Below are positions 55,728-62,597 of a stretch of DNA of 64,000 nucleotides, in pieces (the stretch's first letter is position 1; each line of letters begins with the position of its first letter). Position numbers and translations under genes: made by a program. Source of the stretch: Parvularcula marina (GTDB taxonomy: Bacteria > Pseudomonadota > Alphaproteobacteria > Caulobacterales > Parvularculaceae); NCBI RefSeq assembly GCF_003399445.1, contig NZ_QUQO01000001.1, forward strand, positions 2,787,001 through 2,851,000, in the 5' to 3' direction. A model generated the notes under the pieces. It searched no databases. It was not told the origin of the DNA and was given only the letters and a program-made list of their open reading frames with translations.

Positions 55728-57093
55728 CTGATTTCTCCTCTGAACTATTAAACTTCGTGTACGCAGTTTCGACACGTGCCCTCGCATCTTGATATGCGCG
55801 CTCTAATTCAGCTCTGCGACTTGTCGCCCACGCAGCGGCTGCTCCTGGTTGTGGGACGTCTGGAGGGGTCCAAGCCTTGGGGGCTATATCTAGAAGCTTA
55901 TCAATATCAATTGCGTCAGTGGTGAACTCGCGACGCAGGATTGATCGTATATCATCGGATAGTTCGGATAACTCCGCTCTGAGAGCATCTTGAGCTTCTT
56001 GCCGAAGTGCGTCGAAGTTCGATTCCAGCTCAGCGGCTTCATTCAGTACTTCTTGCATTTCCAGTTCTTCGTCATTCCATTCGATCAGCATGCCCTCATT
56101 ATCGTCGCTGATATCATCGAACAGTTCGTCAATATCCTCTCGCGCTGTTCTGGCGATCTCTGCTGCTTTCACCATGGGCCGTTCCATGGCTGCAGCATAT
56201 ATCTCAGAATACTGATGGTATGGATCTGCAAAGGAGTGAACTCCTTTGAGAAAACTCGCACCGGAGAAAACAATTCCCAAAGAGATAAGGAGCCAGCTTT
56301 CGTACGAATCAAAGACTGTCTGGAAATCAAGAAAATATTGGGTCACAGCCTCGAATTCACCCGTAGCTCGTACCACGGCGGTCAGGTAATGCATCACTCC
56401 GGTTGTCACGAGCCAGGCGAATATGCCTAAGCGAGCTAGTCGGCGGCGCCGACGCATTGGTGGCGTTGACGTTCTAGCCCGTTTTCCAAAATCCCACGAA
56501 CGACCAAAAACGAAACCTGCAAACGCAGACAGAGATACGTTTACGGACGAAATCATCAATCCCTTGAGCAAGCCGGAAGTAACATCGGCAGTAAAACCAT
56601 TGCCAGCCAAAAAAATCCCGGTTGCTATTCCTTCTAGGCTAGCAAGCAGGGCGAGAATGGATGCTGACCGCAATGGGTCTTCGCGGACAATAGGTGGTCT
56701 TTCAATTCGATGCTGGTGTTGAAACGCCCGAAGAAATCGAGTTCCGTCGTTCCTTTCCTGAGTGACCGCCAACAATCTGGCTACCGCTGTGGATGCGATG
56801 CTGAGCATTTCATCAGATCTGGGATCAGTCAGGCTGTGGTTTTTAGTTTTTGCTGTTAGTTGCGCTGCCAGTACCTCAGCTTCGGAACGGCTAAAACTTA
56901 GTTGACCGTCAATCTCAGCAAGTTGGGATTTATAGTATTGGCTGACTTTTAATATATCTGTCGGGATATCCCCGTCGACATACACATCCATAAGCAGGTC
57001 GGTATATCGCGAGGTCGGAACAGATACTCTTCCTTCCTTAGATCGAATAAACCTTCCAATCAGGTTCAGGAATAGCCTACTGCGTTGCGCCAT
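55714..57093 (-). CDS. Four-helix membrane protein with long helical tail
   Basis: A 459-residue protein, first of the three-gene operon. An N-terminal soluble helical part (1-140) precedes four hydrophobic helices at about 143-163, 175-197, 219-241 and 266-284. The rest (about 300-459) is acidic and strongly helical, probably coiled coil (EMQEVLNEAAELESNFDALRQE). The layout recalls MotA/ZorA-like proteins in broad shape only; no proton-channel motif was found. The ATG at 57091-57093 follows AGGGGTG. Confidence 0.72.
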   Translation of the reverse strand: MAQRSRLFLNLIGRFIRSKEGRVSVPTSRYTDLLMDVYVDGDIPTDILKVSQYYKSQLAEIDGQLSFSRSEAEVLAAQLTAKTKNHSLTDPRSDEMLSIASTAVARLLAVTQERNDGTRFLRAFQHQHRIERPPIVREDPLRSASILALLASLEGIATGIFLAGNGFTADVTSGLLKGLMISSVNVSLSAFAGFVFGRSWDFGKRARTSTPPMRRRRRLARLGIFAWLVTTGVMHYLTAVVRATGEFEAVTQYFLDFQTVFDSYESWLLISLGIVFSGASFLKGVHSFADPYHQYSEIYAAAMERPMVKAAEIARTAREDIDELFDDISDDNEGMLIEWNDEELEMQEVLNEAAELESNFDALRQEAQDALRAELSELSDDIRSILRREFTTDAIDIDKLLDIAPKAWTPPDVPQPGAAAAWATSRRAELERAYQDARARVETAYTKFNSSEEKSDDKE

Positions 57094-57581
57094 CGTATTC
57101 ACCCCTTGTGCGCCTGGAGAATGAGAAAATATATTCATTACACAGAGCAAAATTAGAGGGCCCCCGCTGTCGGGGGATGCTTCTAAAAAAGTACGTGTAA
57201 AGATATGTGTGGAAAGGCGTTATCCATGCTGGTCCGACAAGGGACACCCGGCTCACGCCGGAGACCACGATACCGCAGCGGATTGGAGCGATTGACATCG
57301 CCTTCCTCTCAGTTCTTACCGATAGAAGGCGTTGACTGGGGGACAAAACCGTCCCTAAAAGCCATGTTCCTGTGATTCACCACAAATCATAGGGAACTGC
57401 CTAACGGTAGTTTTATGCTCGCGCCGAAGGGTACAACCCTTCGGCGCACTGCCATCGGGCTCAATTCCCTTCATTTAGGGGCCAGAGTGTACTCCCAAAG
57501 ATTAACGGGCACAAGCAGATCATATCAGTGCCCACAGGCGTCATTACTGAATTGTTGGCAGAAAATAGCTAAATTTTCAGC
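57094..57581. other. 488-nt structured noncoding region
   Basis: No convincing gene. It holds a dense series of inverted repeats: CCCCCG/CGGGGG (57161-57176), CCGGC/GCCGG (57248-57261), CGCCTTC/GAAGGCG (57299-57331), GGGAC/GTCCC (57340-57355), GTTCC..TGATT/AATCA..GGAAC (57366-57397), an 11-12 bp perfect hairpin (57421-57447), CCCT/AGGG (57467-57480) and GGGCAC/GTGCCC (57507-57533). It lies between the membrane operon and a ribbon-helix-helix gene. It could be an oriT or a structured RNA. Confidence 0.6.
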
Positions 57582-57800
57582 TTAATCGAAATCTGATGTA
57601 AGTACTGAAGCCAGTAGCTCATTAATGAGAAGGTTGAGGCTCACATTTCGTTCATCGGCGAGCTCATCAAGCCGATCTCTAGTATCTTGTTTTAAACGGA
57701 TTTTTGTTACTCGCGTCTCCCCAAATGCCTGACTCGCGCTACCTCTAACCGGAGGGCCGAAAGTCAGGTTTCGGCGGCGAGTTTTCTTGGACTGAGACAT
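57582..57800 (-). CDS. Ribbon-helix-helix DNA-binding protein
   Basis: A 72-residue protein with a basic N-terminus and an Arc/CopG-like ribbon-helix-helix (TKIRLKQDTRDRLDELADERNVSLNLLINELL, about residues 31-63). Such proteins are plasmid or ICE repressors, antitoxins or relaxosome accessory proteins. It is divergent from the 326-residue gene at 57967, and the twin palindromes between them are its likely binding sites. No toxin gene was seen beside it. Confidence 0.75.
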   Translation of the reverse strand: MSQSKKTRRRNLTFGPPVRGSASQAFGETRVTKIRLKQDTRDRLDELADERNVSLNLLINELLASVLTSDFD

Positions 57801-57837
57801 GAACTACCCAACGCAAAAATTGTGCAAGACAAAATAA

Positions 57838-57876
57838 TTAGCATAAAATGCTAACATAATGTTGCATCAATGCAAC
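57838..57876. promoter_or_regulatory. Twin perfect palindromes in a divergent promoter region
   Basis: TTAGCAT-3 nt-ATGCTAA (57838-57854) and GTTGCAT-2 nt-ATGCAAC (57861-57876), with centres about 22 bp apart, two helical turns. They lie between divergent ribbon-helix-helix and 326-residue genes and look like cooperative operator sites. Confidence 0.55.
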
Positions 57877-57966
57877 AAAAAAATTGCTTTGGCCGTATTC
57901 TTGGCTCAATCGGCCTCGTGTATAGTAGGGCAGGAGTTGTCCAGCAGGGAGCATGGAGTGTCCGAT

Positions 57967-58947
57967 ATGGACAAAAAATTGTCCGAACGAGACAAAATCG
58001 CGGCAAGCTTAGCGGCAACAGCTCGAGGCGGTGCGCTGCGACCAGAGCAGCTGAGGGCGCTACGAGCACTCGCGGATTACGCGAGTCATCGGTTCGGGTT
58101 GACGCGAGATGAGTTGCGGCGTCTCTCAAACATGAAAACAACTCGCGAGCTGTCGCGTGTGTTCTCCGGCGGGGCCGTTGCTCACCACCTCGATGTTTTC
58201 CAGGCGCTGAAGGAATACTACACCCCTCTCGCGTCGCAATGTGATGCGTGGCTTCAACCCACACTGCATTATCTCTTCGCTCTCAAGCAGCACGACGATG
58301 ATGACGAGGATACTTCGGGCAGATTCGGAGACGCTGGTCTGCTCGACACACAGCTGATGCGTGCGGCTAACTTAACCGAAAAACACATCTCGGATTTTTG
58401 TGCTCGGTATGCAGGTAAGTATCGATTCTTCCGCTATGCAGCAGACCCGCTTGAGCCAGCGAGCGGTGATAAGTTTCGGATCATTATGGGCACATTGAAT
58501 ATCTTACGTCCGACTGCTCATCAAGTTGCTCCTCGATTTGAGGCAGGCTTCGAAGCTGCGCGCCCACGCGGCGTCACTGAGGCGTTGAGTGAGACGGGCG
58601 TTGTAGTTCCGTTCAATGATATGTTCTTAATATTTGGAATTGAGACTCATCATCAATTGACTCGTCCAATCATCATCTATTGTCGAGATATTCCTTGGGC
58701 GCATAATCGTGCCTTCCGTGGGATCGTGAATCGTCAGCATTCAAATCGAAGCGTGATTGCCTCTAAGTGTCTTTATGTCAGGAACGAGTATATCCCAGAA
58801 CAGCTACTAAATGCATCTCTGTTCTATTTAAAGGAATCTGACATGGATTTTCTCAAGGATCCTCGTCTCAGTATTGATTTCGAAGATTTTCGAAACGTAG
58901 TCGAAAGTGACGGCAGAAGCGTACTGCAGGATTCTAAATCATACTGA
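57967..58947 (+). CDS. Uncharacterised protein, possible regulator
   Basis: A 326-residue soluble protein from the ATG at 57967, placed after GGAGTGTC; a longer frame from 57859 crosses the palindromes. A helical N-terminal half (LSERDKIAASLAATARGG, LRALADYASHRFGLTRDELRRLS) is followed by a mixed alpha/beta half (RIIMGTLNILRP, MFLIFGIETHH, IIIYCRDIPW). No known family was recognised. Position beside a ribbon-helix-helix gene and palindromes suggests a regulator or sensor. AT-rich. Confidence 0.6.
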   Translation: MDKKLSERDKIAASLAATARGGALRPEQLRALRALADYASHRFGLTRDELRRLSNMKTTRELSRVFSGGAVAHHLDVFQALKEYYTPLASQCDAWLQPTLHYLFALKQHDDDDEDTSGRFGDAGLLDTQLMRAANLTEKHISDFCARYAGKYRFFRYAADPLEPASGDKFRIIMGTLNILRPTAHQVAPRFEAGFEAARPRGVTEALSETGVVVPFNDMFLIFGIETHHQLTRPIIIYCRDIPWAHNRAFRGIVNRQHSNRSVIASKCLYVRNEYIPEQLLNASLFYLKESDMDFLKDPRLSIDFEDFRNVVESDGRSVLQDSKSY

Positions 58948-59109
58948 TGATCACTGGGAACGGAAAGATTGCACCTCAAGGATCACCCAATATTTAGAGA
59001 GTGCGAGAATCTTGAGTCACGGCTCTGGCATGTTTGCTGAGTTTTCCGTGCATGCATGAAATTGAACTATTTGTTTCCGATTCCTAGGCTTCTCAGAGGT
59101 GTGATTAAT

Positions 59110-59142
59110 GGAATATTAATATCAGTAGACGTATAATATTCC
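59110..59142. promoter_or_regulatory. Long inverted repeat upstream of the 59199 gene
   Basis: GGAATATTA and TAATATTCC, nine perfect pairs, separated by 15 nt, ending 57 nt before the gene start. The spacer holds ATATCAGTA, also found (inverted) at 50987-50995 in the recombinase promoter region. AT-rich composition suggests a promoter with operator. Confidence 0.45.
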
Positions 59143-59198
59143 TATGTGGGGGATTTGTACTAAATTCATGGATTCTGTTGTCGTGCAGTGGTTTTCGC

Positions 59199-59873
59199 AT
59201 GACTGAGCGCACCCCACCTAAAAACCAAAACCAGATCGATTTGAGAGACAAGGCCGTTGAGGAAGCGACCGGCGGGAATGGTCCGAGGGCGTCGCGGTTC
59301 AAGACAGGTGAGAACGCACCTGAAGCGATCCGCGAGAAAGAGCGCAAGGCGCGGGCCGATCAGATGATGGCCCTGCAGGTTCAGCTCGCGACGCAGGCAC
59401 AGATTGATGCCTATCTCCGCAGCCTCAGTGATCTACGCGACAGCGTGTATGACGCTATCGAGGAGAATGCGGACTTTATCGAACGCCTGCGCGGTGGCGC
59501 GGCCAAGCTGGAAGACGGTACAGCCGTTTATCTGCTGGCGGATGGCCGGTTCCGCACGGTGGAAGGCGATATCCTCACGCGCGATGAGCTTGCGGACGTG
59601 CCGGATAACCCGACGACCTGGGCGGAGTATGAGGCCGCGATCCAGCGCCGCGCCCAGCTCGCCCGGATCGAAAGCGATGTGATTGCCCCGGCAGAGGACA
59701 AGCTACGCAGCGGTGAAGCGACAACTGATGACCTCAAGCGGATCGAGGCGGAAATGAAAGAAGCTGTCGAGATCATCGAAAATCCCGCGAAGGAAGCTGC
59801 CGACGTCAGGTCCGAGACGAGGACGGCGCCTTCTTCAAACATCCAAATGAACGATATTTCCTTGGCACCTTAG
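59199..59873 (+). CDS. Helical protein of unknown function
   Basis: A 224-residue mostly helical, charged protein: EKERKARADQMMALQVQLATQAQIDAYL, then a short beta-like part (GTAVYLLADGRFRTVEGDILTRDEL) and a second helical section. No family recognised. The ATG at 59199 is preferred to an upstream TTG. Its 3' end overlaps a convergent gene by 4 nt. It is GC-rich, unlike the genes on its left. Confidence 0.65.
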   Translation: MTERTPPKNQNQIDLRDKAVEEATGGNGPRASRFKTGENAPEAIREKERKARADQMMALQVQLATQAQIDAYLRSLSDLRDSVYDAIEENADFIERLRGGAAKLEDGTAVYLLADGRFRTVEGDILTRDELADVPDNPTTWAEYEAAIQRRAQLARIESDVIAPAEDKLRSGEATTDDLKRIEAEMKEAVEIIENPAKEAADVRSETRTAPSSNIQMNDISLAP

Positions 59874-60220
59874 AGACCGTCGCACCCAAACCGGGCGACC
59901 GCATAGACTGTTGCCGTTGCCTGTGTGGAAGGGTGCAATTCCATCACCTCTTTGACGCGCTGTTGCCCGTTGTGATCGCCAGTGAACCAATCTGACAAGC
60001 ATCCTGATAGCTCCGGCTGATCTTTGGCGACCGTCTGCGCCATCATTGTCACAGCGCCGTGAACCCATGCCTGGCGCTCGCGATCCGGCAGCGCCAGCAA
60101 GTCGGAATTGAGCAATTCCCGCGCGGGCTTGTCGCCGATGACAGGGTGACGAACAGGCTCTTGCGCCTGTGCAGGCCCGATTAGGAGCGAAAAAATCGCG
60201 ATTGTGGATAGGAGTCTCAA
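59870..60220 (-). CDS. Small secreted protein, weakly Rap1a/Tai-like
   Basis: A 116-residue protein with a Sec signal peptide (residues 1-19, cut near PAQAQ). The start is TTG at 60218-60220 after AGGA. The mature part has WVHGAVTMMAQTV, two cysteines (GCLSDW and FGCDG) and a VMELHPSTQ segment, a spacing reminiscent of the Rap1a/Tai immunity family, where two cysteines bracket a similar P-containing helix. The match is weak. The gene is convergent with 59199. Confidence 0.6.
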   Translation of the reverse strand: MRLLSTIAIFSLLIGPAQAQEPVRHPVIGDKPARELLNSDLLALPDRERQAWVHGAVTMMAQTVAKDQPELSGCLSDWFTGDHNGQQRVKEVMELHPSTQATATVYAVARFGCDGL

Positions 60221-60361
60221 AATCGTTCCTTATCAGGAACACATGGAGTAACCTGAAAAAGCCATGGAAAACCTTGCCTCAAATGTGAGGCAACGCCCGT
60301 CTTGAAAGGGAACCCTTGTAAGATTGAAACGCAGGAGGGGCGCGGATTCCAGGAGGAGACC

Positions 60362-60928
60362 ATGCGGCTCGGCTATATCAGAACATCCTCGCGCGAGCAG
60401 ACCCCTGCACGGCAGATCGATGCCCTGACTGCCAAATGCGACAGGCTCTTCGTCGAACAGGTTTCCGCAAACAGGAAGAAGCGCCCTGTCTTCATCTCCG
60501 TGCAACGGCGGTTGCGAGCGGGCGATACGTTGGTGATTCATGATCTGGACCGCGCGTTCCGTTCAACGCTCGAAGCGCTCACCGTCATGCAACGCCTGAC
60601 ACAGCGCGAGGTAGCGCTCGAGGTTCTGTCCCTGAATATCAACACAGGCTCACCTGAAGGGGAGCTGCTCTATACGCAGACAGCCTCATACGCGCGTTAC
60701 GAATGGCGTATCCTCAGCCGCCGGACGAAGGAAGGCATGGAGGCCGCACGTGCGCGTGGGGCAAAGATTGGCAGGCCGCCTGTCATAGATGAGGACAGCC
60801 TCGAATGGGCCCGATTGCTGATCGATAGCGGCTTGCGCGTTGAAGATGCGGCCTATGAGATCGATGCGGCGCGCTCGACACTCTATCGGCATTTGGCGGG
60901 GGGGAATACCTGCGATGGGGTTCATTGA
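60362..60928 (+). CDS. Small serine resolvase/invertase
   Basis: A 188-residue recombinase of the Tn3-resolvase/Hin class. The catalytic serine is Ser9 or Ser10 in YIRTSSREQ; DLDRAFRSTLEALTVMQ and YARYEWRILSRRTKEGMEAARARGAKIGRPP follow, and a C-terminal helix-turn-helix ends DAARSTLYRHLAG. GGAGGAG lies just before the ATG. It may resolve element multimers or invert a DNA segment; no res-like repeats were identified. Confidence 0.92.
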   Translation: MRLGYIRTSSREQTPARQIDALTAKCDRLFVEQVSANRKKRPVFISVQRRLRAGDTLVIHDLDRAFRSTLEALTVMQRLTQREVALEVLSLNINTGSPEGELLYTQTASYARYEWRILSRRTKEGMEAARARGAKIGRPPVIDEDSLEWARLLIDSGLRVEDAAYEIDAARSTLYRHLAGGNTCDGVH

Positions 60929-61116
60929 GATCGCAGCTCTCTGTGGTGCCTGACAATCCAGTTCTCATCCATGAAATCCTGCCGGACTTTTTTGTGAGCG
61001 CTCAATGGGCGGCCCGCTTAAACGTGTGGCCCGTGAGCCCTCAAAAAAGCGCCCGGCTGATCTGGTTTCATGGACCTGGAATTCATCAGGCCAAAGAGAA
61101 AGGATCACGACAATGA
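60925..61116 (+). CDS. Possible 63-residue ORF between resolvase and the 61113 gene
   Basis: A TTG-started frame overlaps the resolvase stop and ends in the ATGA overlap with the following gene. The sequence (MRSQLSVVPDNPV to KEKGSRQ) shows no recognised family and no clear ribosome site. The tight junctions argue for it; the TTG start and composition argue against. Confidence 0.3.
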   Translation: MRSQLSVVPDNPVLIHEILPDFFVSAQWAARLNVWPVSPQKSARLIWFHGPGIHQAKEKGSRQ

Positions 61117-61367
61117 CCACCGATCAACACATTCAACAACCCAGCCAGCCTGTCTATCGTCTCGGCTTTGCGCCCTATGACGGGACCGACCGCAACGGGC
61201 AGAGAAAGCTCGGCTATCCTATCGAAATCGGCGCTGCGTTTCAGCGCCATGAAGCCGACAAGGGCCTTGTCGCCAAGTTCCGCATCATCCCGGCGAACAT
61301 GACCGATGGCGTCCTGCTTCTCCTGCCGCCCAAGCCTGCGGCCCAGAACGGCGAGCTGGACGTATGA
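61113..61367 (+). CDS. Small hypothetical protein of the element
   Basis: An 84-residue protein (YRLGFAPYDGTDRNGQRKLGYPIEIGAAFQ) with AAAGGA ahead of the ATG and an ATGA overlap with the DUF3768 gene. No family recognised. It is probably co-transcribed with the resolvase and DUF3768 gene. Confidence 0.65.
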   Translation: MTTDQHIQQPSQPVYRLGFAPYDGTDRNGQRKLGYPIEIGAAFQRHEADKGLVAKFRIIPANMTDGVLLLLPPKPAAQNGELDV

Positions 61368-61729
61368 GCCGGCCTGCGACCGTAGCGAAGCTGAATGATC
61401 AGCTTCGCGCCCGGGTCGGACGTCCAGTGTTCCTCGGCGCAAACGAGCCAAAGCTGGGTACGATCCTGATGACGCGCGGCGTCATGGAGCTTGAGCCAGA
61501 GCATATCATTGACGTCTGGATGAAGGTTCGCAGCTTCGACAGCTTTACCGAAGATAATGATCCCTATGGAGAGCATGACTTCGGCAGCGTGACGCTCGGT
61601 ACCGGCGAGAAAATCTTCTGGAAGATCGACTACTACGCCGATGAAGCCTGCGAATATGGCTCCGAAGATCCCAGTGATCCTAACCAGAGCTTCCGAGTTC
61701 TCACCATCATGCTCGCAGAAGAGTACTGA
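61364..61729 (+). CDS. DUF3768 domain protein
   Basis: A 121-residue protein with the DUF3768 signature in the middle: FTEDNDPYGEHDFGSVTL, KIFWKIDYYADEACEYGSEDPSDP and the C-terminal RVLTIMLAEEY. This family is frequent on alphaproteobacterial plasmids and integrative elements but has no known activity. A terminator follows. Confidence 0.88.
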   Translation: MSRPATVAKLNDQLRARVGRPVFLGANEPKLGTILMTRGVMELEPEHIIDVWMKVRSFDSFTEDNDPYGEHDFGSVTLGTGEKIFWKIDYYADEACEYGSEDPSDPNQSFRVLTIMLAEEY

Positions 61730-61741
61730 ACCGCAAAAAAG

Positions 61742-61767
61742 CGGCGCTGCATCCGCAGTGCCGTTTT
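61742..61767 (+). terminator. Terminator after DUF3768
   Basis: CGGCGCTGC and GCAGTGCCG form a 9-bp stem (one G-T pair) with an ATCC loop, then TTTT and further T-rich sequence. It closes the 60362-61729 gene unit. Confidence 0.85.
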
Positions 61768-61804
61768 GATTTTTCTTCGACAAACGGGGGCATTCAGGGC
61801 CTTG

Positions 61805-62074
61805 TCATCGTTTCAGCTTGTCGAAAAGATCGATCAGCTCCGAGACTTTTTCCCGCTGGGCGTCGGCATCGGCGGAGCGGATGGCATCCTCAACGCAATG
61901 GGCGGCATGATCTTTGAGCACTTCGCTTTCGGCACGGGCGAGGGCAGCTTTGACCGCCTGCATCTGATGGAGCACATCGATGCAATAGCGGTCTTCCTCC
62001 AGCATCTTCGTAATGCCGCGCACCTGACCTTCGATGCGCTTGAGACGTTTGATCGTGGCTTCTGATTTTGACAT
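61805..62074 (-). CDS. csoR: CsoR-family copper-sensing repressor
   Basis: An 89-residue all-helical repressor of the CsoR/RcnR/FrmR class. Metal-binding residues fit copper sensing: Cys in RYCIDVL near residue 31 and His/Cys in HAAHCVEDAI near residues 56-61, with IKRLKRIEGQVRGI as the opening helix. It diverges from the copper module across a short gap that holds its operator, so it should repress both itself and the copA unit until Cu(I) binds. Confidence 0.92.
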   Translation of the reverse strand: MSKSEATIKRLKRIEGQVRGITKMLEEDRYCIDVLHQMQAVKAALARAESEVLKDHAAHCVEDAIRSADADAQREKVSELIDLFDKLKR

Positions 62075-62081
62075 TTGACCG

Positions 62082-62100
62082 ATACCCTATGGGGGTATAT
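62082..62100. promoter_or_regulatory. CsoR operator
   Basis: ATACCCTATGGGGGTATAT is a G-tract-containing palindrome of the form bound by CsoR-class repressors. It lies 8 nt upstream of csoR and about 32 nt upstream of the divergent small secreted-protein gene. Confidence 0.75.
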
Positions 62101-62131
62101 GATCGGGATCGAAAGGTTGGTCAAGCGGCCC

Positions 62132-62518
62132 ATGATGGCAAGCCTCAAGACAGCGCTATTCGTTGCACTCGCCCTCATGTTCGGGGCGAGCCAAACATGT
62201 GCTTGCGCCGTGTCAGGGCACGGTCATGCCGCACATCAGGCAGCCGAGACGCATGAGAGTAATCACGGCGCCCATCATCAGGAAAAACCACCCTGCGATG
62301 AGCAATGCCCGCATTGTGCGTCAGTTGAACTTGCCAGTTCTCTTGTCCCGGCGAGTCCCGCCATTGCTCCGAGCGCCTCGGCTTTCATCGACATTTCAGT
62401 CCCGCCGGAAATGGCCTTGGTTTTCCCGCCTCTCGCGCGGGCATCTCATGTCAGGCCGCGCGGAATCGACCCACCAAGGCGAAGTCCTGTCTCTCTAAAA
62501 GTCCGTCTCCTGAATTGA
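62132..62518 (+). CDS. Small secreted His/Cys-rich protein of the copper module
   Basis: A 128-residue protein. The ATG at 62132 starts a clean Sec signal peptide (ASLKTALFVALALMFGA, then CACA). The mature part has a His-rich stretch (HAAHQAAETHESNHGAHHQ) and CDEQCPHC, plausible copper ligands. A frame starting further left would run into the operator, so that start was rejected. It is likely a periplasmic copper-binding protein, co-transcribed with copA. No named family is certain; DUF2946-like proteins share the CPHC feature. Confidence 0.7.
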   Translation: MMASLKTALFVALALMFGASQTCACAVSGHGHAAHQAAETHESNHGAHHQEKPPCDEQCPHCASVELASSLVPASPAIAPSASAFIDISVPPEMALVFPPLARASHVRPRGIDPPRRSPVSLKVRLLN

Positions 62519-62597
62519 ATCCACACTCAGCCGTCCGCGGCTGGGACAGCGCGCAGATGCGCCGGAAATTCGGATTCAATTCAATAGAGAGGACAAA

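Noticed and set aside
55714-57093. ZorA/MotA-like component of a Zorya defence system
   Set aside because: Shape is only loosely similar; no MotB/ZorB-like OmpA partner or ZorC/ZorD helicase was recognised, and proton-channel residues were not found.
57077-57346. 89-residue minus-strand frame in the structured region
   Set aside because: Overlaps the start of the four-helix protein gene and several hairpins; weak ribosome site and no recognisable sequence.
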